NCBI GenBank assembly: GCA_947174575.1 | Contig: CAMWJM010000024.1 | Location: 1-10,300, forward strand | Direction of reading: 5' to 3' | Source: an uncultured Alistipes sp. | Lineage (GTDB): Bacteria > Bacteroidota > Bacteroidia > Bacteroidales > Rikenellaceae | Length of the DNA: 10,300 nt | Part shown: piece after piece, positions 1 to 6,619 of the stretch | Numbering within the stretch: the first letter of the stretch is position 1 | How the letters are laid out: every line of letters begins with the position of its first letter | Position numbers and translations under genes: made by a program | The notes under the pieces: model-generated | The model's input: only the letters and a program-made list of their open reading frames with translations | The model's database searches: none | What the model was told of the DNA's origin: nothing

Positions 1-130
1 CCTTGCGGATCGAAGCGGCATCCTTGGCCACCGCCACCTTGACGGGCCGGATCGAATCGGCAGAAACCGCAGAGCGGCGGCCGCACCCCCACAAGCCCAC
101 CGCCAGAATCACCGGGAAAAGTATGCGCAT
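1..130 (-). CDS. Lipoprotein, probable RND efflux periplasmic adaptor subunit (5' fragment)
   Basis: Only the first 43 codons lie in the window; the gene continues past the left edge. The peptide begins MRILFPVILAVGLWGCG, a short basic start, a hydrophobic stretch and a cysteine at residue 16, which reads as a lipoprotein signal peptide, although tryptophan at the -2 position of the lipobox is not typical. It is followed by a Ser/Ala-rich linker and the segment IRPVKVAVA. An 'RPVKV' strand shortly after the lipid-anchored cysteine is characteristic of membrane-fusion (AcrA/MexA-like) adaptors of RND efflux pumps, which link an inner-membrane pump to an outer-membrane channel. The ATG at 130-128 is preferred because it gives this signal peptide; the ATG at 170-168 is in another frame and lies at the foot of the terminator hairpin. 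No clear ribosome binding site is visible. The assignment rests on about 40 residues and could be wrong. Confidence 0.55.
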   Translation of the reverse strand, partial: MRILFPVILAVGLWGCGRRSAVSADSIRPVKVAVAKDAASIRK

Positions 131-131
131 A

Positions 132-170
132 CGAAAAAAGTTGACTCCGAACGTCGAAGTCAACTTTCAT
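132..170 (-). terminator. Rho-independent terminator after the suf-tmk-doxX operon
   Basis: On the minus strand a perfect 10-bp stem (AAAGTTGACT pairing with AGTCAACTTT, 137-146 with 158-167) can extend inward through a T-G wobble and three more pairs (CGA with TCG) to a three-base loop. It is followed by a run of six T (139-134). It begins 22 bases past the stop of the DoxX-like gene and ends within a few bases of the start codon of the next gene, so it should end the operon. It leaves almost no room for a separate promoter between the hairpin and that start codon. Confidence 0.75.
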
Positions 171-191
171 ACCACAGCCCCTGCGGCGCCT

Positions 192-1310
192 CTACGGACG
201 AATATCCCGACAATTCATTTTAGCCGAGATCGTTCCGTCGTCGAGCACGACCAGCCCGTTGCGCGCCCGCAACATGGTCTTCATGGTCGAGGCGTCGATG
301 TTGTAGCACCGCACCCGCTGCCCGCCGAACAGATGCCACTGCTCCCCGTGCAGGGGGTCGGGCGTAAGACAGAGCACCTCGGCACCCTCCTCCGCAGCCC
401 GCGCCGCCAACCGCTCCATGCGCCGCTCGCAACGCCGCGGAATCCGGTCGAACTGCGTGACGCACAGCCAATAGACCCGCCCGGGGATCGAAAGCACGCG
501 CTCCGTGGCATCGCCCTCGGCATCGCGCAACGAGAACTCGCCGATCATGGGCCGCACCAGCGGCACCTCCTGCGAAACCCGTGTATCGACCCACTCCCAC
601 TTGTCGGCATCCTGCCATGCCGTGTCGTCGAGCGAGAACTCGCGCAAACGCCCGGTCTTGCGGTTGCGGTAGACGAGCACGGTCTCCGGCTCGTCCGAAT
701 CGCCGTCGGGCGCCTGCATCGCCTCGCGGATGTTGACCCCCACCTTGTAGGGCAGGAAATCGATCAACGGCAAATGACGGTAGCAATAGTAACCCAGGCA
801 CATCGACATGCTGAAGAACGTGCAGGTCAACATGACCTCCAAGGCGTTGAATGCGAATATCTTGTCGGGACGGTAGCGCCACCACACGACGATCGCCATG
901 GGCAGCAGCGCCAGATTCTTGAAGAACGTCTGCCAGGGCGTGAGCTTCAAAGCCTCGCCGAAGCAGCCGCAATCCTCGACAGGAATCAACGCGGCGCTCA
1001 AGAACGTGAGCACGGTGAAAAACGACATCGACAGCAACGCGAAGATCGAGATCAAGCGGATGCGCACCTTGCACAGCAGCATGCACCCCATCATCAGCTC
1101 GGCGCCGCACAGCCAGATCGAAAAGGCCATGCTGGCCCCCTGCAGGCTCTCCATGCCGTAGATGGAGAGGTATTCGTTGACCTTCAGGGCCGTACCCCAG
1201 GGATCGATGGCCTTGGTGAACCCCGACAATACGAACGTGCAGGCCAACACCAAACGACAAATATTGGCTATGAGTTTGAAGAGTCGGTTAGATCGCATCA
1301 TGGGCGGCAA
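192..1310 (-). CDS. DoxX/MauE-like membrane protein with C-terminal thioredoxin-like domain (BT_3928-type)
   Basis: This is a 372-residue integral membrane protein. Hydrophobic segments at about residues 12-33, 60-80, 85-109, 128-145 and 155-177 are consistent with four to five membrane helices. The first carries the pattern LSGFTKAIDPWG common in DoxX-family proteins. A DCGCFGE motif at 113-119 recalls the CxC motif of MauE-like proteins, which act in periplasmic thiol chemistry. The remaining roughly 190 residues are soluble. From about 275 they resemble a thioredoxin fold (strand VYWLCVTQF, strand EVLCLTP, then CYNID and the end strand GLVVLDDGTI), but no CxxC active site is present. Function is unknown; a role in a membrane redox relay is an inference. 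The reading frame overlaps the end of tmk by 23 bases. ATGs at 1301 and 1298 are equally plausible starts and also overlap tmk. It is the last gene before a terminator. Confidence 0.8.
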   Translation of the reverse strand: MPPMMRSNRLFKLIANICRLVLACTFVLSGFTKAIDPWGTALKVNEYLSIYGMESLQGASMAFSIWLCGAELMMGCMLLCKVRIRLISIFALLSMSFFTVLTFLSAALIPVEDCGCFGEALKLTPWQTFFKNLALLPMAIVVWWRYRPDKIFAFNALEVMLTCTFFSMSMCLGYYCYRHLPLIDFLPYKVGVNIREAMQAPDGDSDEPETVLVYRNRKTGRLREFSLDDTAWQDADKWEWVDTRVSQEVPLVRPMIGEFSLRDAEGDATERVLSIPGRVYWLCVTQFDRIPRRCERRMERLAARAAEEGAEVLCLTPDPLHGEQWHLFGGQRVRCYNIDASTMKTMLRARNGLVVLDDGTISAKMNCRDIRP

Positions 1311-1983
1311 GCAAAGGGTTCAACGAATCGAGAATCCGGGCGAAAATAGCCTCGGGCGAAGCCATATGGCCCTGCTCGTCGGAGCAGTCGACCACGCGCA
1401 GCGTCTCGTCGCTGCGGGCGGCATCGAGGTAGACCTCGCGCACGCTCCGCTGCAGGGCGAGCGACGCTTCGTGGATGTCCTCGGCGCCCTGCAGATAGCT
1501 GCGGTCGTCGCCCCGACGCGCGGAAGTGAGCTTATGTTCGGTGAACGCGAACGGCACGTCGAGAAAGAGCGACAGATCGGGACGCGGAATGGCGTTGCGG
1601 CCGAACTCCAGGTCGAGAATCCACCGGGCCAGTCGCCGGCGCGGCTCGCCCTCGGGGAGTTTGGCGCATTGGTAGCCTATGTTGGAATAGACATAACGAT
1701 CGAGGATCACGGCCTTGCCCCCGGCGAGCCACTCGCCGATTTGCGCGGCAGCCTCGGCCCTATCGCCGGCGAAAAGCAGCGCCACCAGATAGGGATCGAC
1801 CCGATCGGCCGCGCCGAACTCGCCCCGCAGAAACCGGGCGATCAGCTCGCCGTAGACGGGAGCATCGAACCTCGGAAAATGGATGTAGGCGCTCTCGACG
1901 CCCTTGCGGGCGAAAAAATCGCGCAGCAAAGCGATCTGCGTCGACTTGCCGGCTCCGTCCAATCCTTCGAGTACGATAAACAT
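1288..1983 (-). CDS. tmk: Thymidylate kinase (dTMP kinase)
   Basis: The enzyme phosphorylates dTMP to dTDP with ATP in the cytoplasm, an essential step of dTTP synthesis. At 231 residues it is slightly longer than the usual 205-215. Family landmarks are in order: the P-loop GLDGAGKST at 7-15, an FPRFD segment at 36-40 in the nucleotide-binding region, AGDR at 72-75, the DRYVYSN motif at 95-101 which contains the conserved DR, and a lid region ARRGDDRSYLQG at 155-166. The start at 1983 gives the canonical MFIVLEGLDG beginning and has a good AAGGAG sequence eight bases upstream. It begins 20 bases after sufS and its end overlaps the next gene, so it should be cotranscribed with the suf genes. 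Its role is not obviously tied to Fe-S assembly. Confidence 0.95.
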   Translation of the reverse strand: MFIVLEGLDGAGKSTQIALLRDFFARKGVESAYIHFPRFDAPVYGELIARFLRGEFGAADRVDPYLVALLFAGDRAEAAAQIGEWLAGGKAVILDRYVYSNIGYQCAKLPEGEPRRRLARWILDLEFGRNAIPRPDLSLFLDVPFAFTEHKLTSARRGDDRSYLQGAEDIHEASLALQRSVREVYLDAARSDETLRVVDCSDEQGHMASPEAIFARILDSLNPLLAAHDAI

Positions 1984-1991
1984 AGCGGTTT

Positions 1992-1997
1992 CTCCTT
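1992..1997 (-). promoter_or_regulatory. Shine-Dalgarno sequence of tmk
   Basis: AAGGAG on the minus strand lies eight bases before the tmk ATG (1983-1981). It is notable because the other genes here lack good Shine-Dalgarno sites, as is usual in Bacteroidetes, and because it supports independent initiation of tmk within the operon mRNA and fixes its start codon. Confidence 0.65.
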
Positions 1998-2003
1998 AAT
2001 ATA

Positions 2004-3221
2004 TTACGGGCGCAGCATCCCCACGGCCCGCCGCACGCCGTCGGCCAAAGCATCGACCTCGGCGAGCGTGTTGTACAAGGCCAGCGAGGCGCGGCACATG
2101 CCCGCGACGCCGAAATGGGTCATCACCGGCTCGGCGCAATGCTGTCCGGTGCGCACGGCGATGCCGAGCTTGTCGAGGATCATGCCCAAGTCGTAGGGAT
2201 GCACCCCCTCGACATTGAACGAGACGATCGCGCATTTGTCCGGCGTCCGGCCATAGATGCGCAAGCCGTCGATCTCCTGCAAACGCCGTTCGGCATGGCG
2301 CAGCAGAGCGGTTTCATGCGCTTCGACCTCGGCGGGATCGAACCGCTGCACGAACTTCACGGCCTCGCCCAGCCCGATTGCACCGATGAAATTGGCCGTG
2401 CCGGCCTCGAACTTCAGCGGCACGGGGGCGTAGGTGGTGCGCTCGAACGTCACGCGGTCGACCATGTCGCCGCCGCCCATGAACGGAGGCATGGCATCGA
2501 GCAGCGCGCGCTTGCCATAGAGCATGCCGATGCCCGTGGGGCCGTAGAGCTTGTGGCCGGAAAAGGCGTAGAAATCGCAATCCAGCGCGCGGACGTCGAC
2601 GCCTCCATGCACCGCGCCCTGGCACCCGTCGACCACGACGACAGCCCCCACGGCGTGGGCGGCCTCGACGACGGGCCGCAGATCGGGCCGGGTGCCGAGC
2701 GTATTGGAAGCCTGCGTGACGGCCACGGCGCGCGTATGTTCGTCGAGCAGCTCGCCGAGCAGCTCGGTACGCAAACGCCCCTCGTCGTCGAACGGCAGAA
2801 CGCGGATTTCAGCCCCCTTGCGCTGGGCCAGCAGCTGCCACGGAACGATGTCAGAATGGTGCTCCATCTCGCTCACGACGATATTATCGCCGGCATGAAC
2901 GGCCATTTCGCCCCAAGCATAAGCTACGGTATTGAGCGACGCCGTGGCACCGGCCGTGAAGACGACCTCCTCTTTCGCGGCACCGATCCATGCGGCGATC
3001 CGCGCACGCGCAGCCTCGAACGCCTCGGTAGCCACCTCCGAAAGGAAATGCACGCCCCGGTGGATGTTGGCGTTGCACTCGCGGTGGAAGCGGTCGAGGG
3101 TTTCGATCACCTGCAGGGGTTTCTGCGCCGTGGCGCCGCTGTCGAGATAGACGAGCGGCTTGCCGTAGACCGTGCGGGAGAGGATCGGGAACTCCCCGCG
3201 TATTTGATCGACGTCGAACAT
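2004..3221 (-). CDS. sufS: Cysteine desulfurase SufS (class II, PLP-dependent)
   Basis: SufS removes sulfur from L-cysteine, forming alanine and an enzyme persulfide that feeds the SufBCD scaffold, normally through SufE or SufU (neither is in this window). The 405 residues match the usual length. Visible landmarks are the N-terminal YLDSGATAQKP at 25-35 (usually YLDNAATTQKP), the EMEHHSDIVPW cofactor-pocket segment at 119-128, the PLP-binding SGHKLYGPTG with Lys224, the substrate-loop KFEAGTANF at 270-278, and the catalytic cysteine in RTGQHCAEP, Cys362. The motif usually written DGAQ reads DGCQ here (198-201). The ATG at 3221 follows the sufD stop by one base and gives a standard N-terminus. 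It is the fourth gene of the suf operon and is followed 20 bases later by tmk. Confidence 0.96.
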   Translation of the reverse strand: MFDVDQIRGEFPILSRTVYGKPLVYLDSGATAQKPLQVIETLDRFHRECNANIHRGVHFLSEVATEAFEAARARIAAWIGAAKEEVVFTAGATASLNTVAYAWGEMAVHAGDNIVVSEMEHHSDIVPWQLLAQRKGAEIRVLPFDDEGRLRTELLGELLDEHTRAVAVTQASNTLGTRPDLRPVVEAAHAVGAVVVVDGCQGAVHGGVDVRALDCDFYAFSGHKLYGPTGIGMLYGKRALLDAMPPFMGGGDMVDRVTFERTTYAPVPLKFEAGTANFIGAIGLGEAVKFVQRFDPAEVEAHETALLRHAERRLQEIDGLRIYGRTPDKCAIVSFNVEGVHPYDLGMILDKLGIAVRTGQHCAEPVMTHFGVAGMCRASLALYNTLAEVDALADGVRRAVGMLRP

Positions 3222-3222
3222 G

Positions 3223-4044
3223 CTACATATTTCCCATTTTACGGGCGACCGCGCTCATCAGCGCCTCGCCCAACTCTCCGATGCCGCAACGCCGCACGAT
3301 GTCGCCGGCGAAACCCTCGATCTGCAAACGTCGGGCCTGTGCCAAGCTCAACCCGCGCTGGCGCATGTAGAGAATGGCCTCGGCGTCTATCTGCCCCACC
3401 GTGGCGCCGTGGGAACACCGAACATCGTCGGCGTAAATCTCCAACTGGGGTTCGGCGACGATGCGCGCCGTGTCGCTCAACAGGATGTTGCGGCTCTGCT
3501 GCCGGGCATCGGTGCGCTGGGCGTCGGGCGCGACGTAGACCAGCCCGCGGAACTCACCCACGGCGCTGCCGCCCGCGATACCCTTGACCGACGAATCGCT
3601 GGAGCAGTCGGCGACACGATGATTCGTGCGCAACTTCAACACGCAATGTTCGTTGTCATCCACCAAAAACAGCCCTCCCAACGAATTTTCGGCATGCGCC
3701 CCGTCGAGGTCGATCCGATAGGAAGCATCGGCACCCGCGAGCAGTACGGCAGTGATGCAGCAATTGCTGCCGGAGGCCTGCACCGCTTCGGTTTCGGCCG
3801 AAACCCCGGCCAGGAATATTTCGGTCACCTGCAGCCGGGCGTCCCGCTCCAACAGCAGCGAGAGCGACGAGGCGAGGGGCTTTTCATGCACCACGACGAG
3901 CTGCGCCGAAGCGCCTGCGGCGACCTCGACGCGCAGCTGCTGCGGATCGACAGCAACGAAAGGCTGCGACGCGGCAGCAGCGACCCGGAGCGAATCGCCC
4001 TCGACGGCCGCGAAGCGGCGGATCGTATCGGTAAGGGCGGCCAT
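3223..4044 (-). CDS. sufD: Fe-S cluster assembly protein SufD, short form
   Basis: SufD pairs with SufB in the SufBC2D scaffold on which Fe-S clusters are built. The C-terminal half is clear: EIYADDVRCSHGATVGQIDAEA at about residues 202-223, where His212 corresponds to the cluster-assembly histidine of E. coli SufD (His360), followed by the YMRQRGLSLAQAR helix and the conserved end region. At 273 residues it is about 150 shorter than the E. coli protein (423), with the N-terminal helical part and some of the beta-helix missing. The ATG at 4044 overlaps the sufC stop as TAATG, a classic coupled start; an in-frame ATG at 4071 lies inside sufC and adds nine residues. Since sufC ends right there, the missing N-terminus is not hidden upstream. 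One base separates it from sufS. Confidence 0.9.
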   Translation of the reverse strand: MAALTDTIRRFAAVEGDSLRVAAAASQPFVAVDPQQLRVEVAAGASAQLVVVHEKPLASSLSLLLERDARLQVTEIFLAGVSAETEAVQASGSNCCITAVLLAGADASYRIDLDGAHAENSLGGLFLVDDNEHCVLKLRTNHRVADCSSDSSVKGIAGGSAVGEFRGLVYVAPDAQRTDARQQSRNILLSDTARIVAEPQLEIYADDVRCSHGATVGQIDAEAILYMRQRGLSLAQARRLQIEGFAGDIVRRCGIGELGEALMSAVARKMGNM

Positions 4045-4796
4045 TATTCCTTGTAATCGTTGATGAGCCAATCGTAGCCCTCCTTTTCGAGTTTGAGGGC
4101 CAGCGACTTGTCGCCCGTATGGATGATGCGGCCCTTGTAGAGCACATGCACCACGTCGGGGACGATGTAATCCAGCAGACGCTGGTAGTGCGTGATGACG
4201 ACCGTAGCATTCTGGGGCGTGTGCAGCTTCGTCACGCCTGTGGCGACGATGCGCAGGGCGTCGATGTCGAGACCCGAATCGGTCTCGTCGAGAATGGCGA
4301 GCTGCGGGTCGAGCATGGCCATCTGGAAAATCTCGTTCTTCTTCTTCTCGCCGCCCGAGAAGCCCTCGTTGACGGCGCGCGACGTGAGCTTGGAATCCAG
4401 CTCGACGACGGCGCTCTTCTCGCGCATGAGCTTGAGGAACCCGGCAGCGGAAAGCGGCTCCTCGCCGAGGAACTTGCGCCGCTCGCTCACGGCCAGCTTC
4501 ATGAAATTGGCCATGGTGACGCCGGGGATCTCGACGGGATACTGGAACCCGAGGAACACCCCCGCGCGCGCACGATCCTCGATGGACATCGCCAGCAAAT
4601 CCTGCCCCTGAAACGTGGCGGAACCCTCCGTGACGGTGAACTTCTCGTTGCCGGCCAGCACCGACGCCAAGGTCGACTTGCCCGAGCCGTTAGGCCCCAT
4701 GATCGCGTGCACCTCGCCGGCGCGGACTTCGAGGTCGATGCCCCGCAGGATTTCCTTGCCGTCGACCGACGCATGCAAATTTTTGACGCTCAACAT
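4044..4796 (-). CDS. sufC: Fe-S cluster assembly ATPase SufC
   Basis: SufC is the ABC-type ATPase of the cytoplasmic SufBCD complex; ATP-driven dimerisation opens the SufB-SufD interface for cluster assembly. The 250 residues match the family. Landmarks are Walker A GPNGSGKST at 34-42, the Q-loop segment FQYPVEIPGV at 84-93, the ABC signature region FSGGEKKKNE at 146-155 (the SufC form of LSGGQ), Walker B LAILDETDSGLD at 166-177, and the switch histidine in ITHYQ (His203). The ATG at 4796 follows sufB by 23 bases and is preceded by an A-rich leader with a weak AAGGA six bases upstream. Its stop shares an A with the start codon of sufD, indicating translational coupling. Confidence 0.97.
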   Translation of the reverse strand: MLSVKNLHASVDGKEILRGIDLEVRAGEVHAIMGPNGSGKSTLASVLAGNEKFTVTEGSATFQGQDLLAMSIEDRARAGVFLGFQYPVEIPGVTMANFMKLAVSERRKFLGEEPLSAAGFLKLMREKSAVVELDSKLTSRAVNEGFSGGEKKKNEIFQMAMLDPQLAILDETDSGLDIDALRIVATGVTKLHTPQNATVVITHYQRLLDYIVPDVVHVLYKGRIIHTGDKSLALKLEKEGYDWLINDYKE

Positions 4797-4819
4797 ATCT
4801 TTTCCTTATTTTTTCTTTT

Positions 4820-6265
<1,446 letters not shown>

Positions 6266-6283
6266 CAGATGCAAAATATCGCG

Positions 6284-6314
6284 CAAAGATACGAAAAGTC
6301 GAGCGCAGAAGCAA
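6284..6314 (-). promoter_or_regulatory. Putative promoter of the suf operon (proximal repeat copy)
   Basis: On the minus strand TATCTTTG (6291-6284) matches the Bacteroidetes -7 consensus TAnnTTTG exactly, and TTG (6314-6312) lies 20 bases upstream, where the -33 TTTG element is expected (here CTTG). Transcription would begin about a dozen bases before the sufB ATG, giving a very short leader. The next copy repeats the arrangement with TATCTTTA at 6365-6358 and TTG at 6388-6386, also spaced by 20. The third box, TATCTTTG at 6438-6431, has a TTTG only 12 bases upstream. Which of them is used cannot be told from sequence. Confidence 0.45.
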
Positions 6315-6438
6315 GCGATAGCTTGATTATGCCGAGACGAAGTATCTAAAACGAAGTTAAAGATACGAATAAGCGAGAGCAAAAGCAAGCTCGCTTGCAT
6401 TTTGCCGAGCGTGAGTATCTAAGGCGAAGCCAAAGATA
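6285..6438 (-). repeat. Two diverged tandem copies of a ~74-bp dyad-containing element, plus start of a third
   Basis: On the plus strand copy 1 spans 6285-6358 and copy 2 spans 6359-6431, with a third start (AAAGATA) at 6432-6438. By eye the copies are about three quarters identical, with a few single-base gaps. Both start with AAAGATACGAA and share GCAAGC, GCTTG, TGCCGAG, GTATCTAA and CGAAG blocks in the same order. Each has an outer dyad (AGATAC with GTATCT: 6287-6292 with 6342-6347, and 6361-6366 with 6415-6420) and an inner hairpin (CAAGC-GATA-GCTTG at 6312-6325; GCAAAAGCAAG pairing with CTTGC and TTTTGC around 6379-6405 with one bulged A). I recall similar elements in front of genes in Bacteroidales but cannot name a family. 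Confidence 0.75.
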
Positions 6439-6557
6439 TAAAATATTCGACAAAAAAGCCACCTTATATTCGCGGCAAACCCCGTTCCACAAAACGGCCG
6501 AAGACAAGACGACTTCCGGATGCCGCCGAAACGATCGCTCTTGTTCGATTCGCCCGG

Positions 6558-6600
6558 ACAAAACAACAGGAGGTGCGCAAATAAATGCGCACCTCCTGCA
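6558..6600 (-). terminator. Rho-independent terminator after the beta-helix lipoprotein gene
   Basis: A perfect 13-bp GC-rich stem, CAGGAGGTGCGCA at 6567-6579 pairing with TGCGCACCTCCTG at 6586-6598, with a six-base AT loop (6580-6585). In the minus direction it is followed by TTGTTTTGT. It lies about 20 bases past the stop codon at 6620 and isolates the surface-protein genes from the suf operon. The tail is interrupted by G, so it is not a perfect T-run. Confidence 0.8.
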
Positions 6601-6619
6601 AGAAAAGGAATTTCAAAAA

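Larger units (their letters stand above)
6266..6557. other. Intergenic region upstream of the suf operon
   Basis: There is no convincing gene between sufB and the terminator of the lipoprotein gene; the whole gap from the sufB start to the lipoprotein stop is 354 bases. The part next to sufB (6285-6438) is made of the tandem element described separately. The rest (6439-6557) is moderately AT-rich near the repeat and then ordinary; I see no further strong hairpin or motif in it. Open frames crossing it lack any recognisable protein pattern. Confidence 0.7.

Noticed and set aside
3..1349. A plus-strand open frame covering the DoxX-like gene
   Set aside because: Antisense shadow of the minus-strand gene; it crosses the terminator and has no domain pattern.
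2115..3587. A 490-codon plus-strand open frame across sufS and sufD
   Set aside because: It is antisense to two genes with unmistakable motifs, and its product is His/Arg/Gly-rich low-complexity sequence typical of shadow frames in high-GC DNA.
4045..4071. Upstream start for SufD inside sufC
   Set aside because: The TAATG overlap at 4044 is a standard coupled start, and the extra nine residues do not recover the missing N-terminal domain.
6266..6400. N-terminal extension of SufB by 45 residues
   Set aside because: The extension translates the tandem repeat and bears no similarity to SufB; homologues start at [11 protein letters not shown] or its equivalent.
6285..6438. CRISPR-like array
   Set aside because: Only two full, diverged units with no unique spacers; the whole unit repeats, and no cas genes are nearby.
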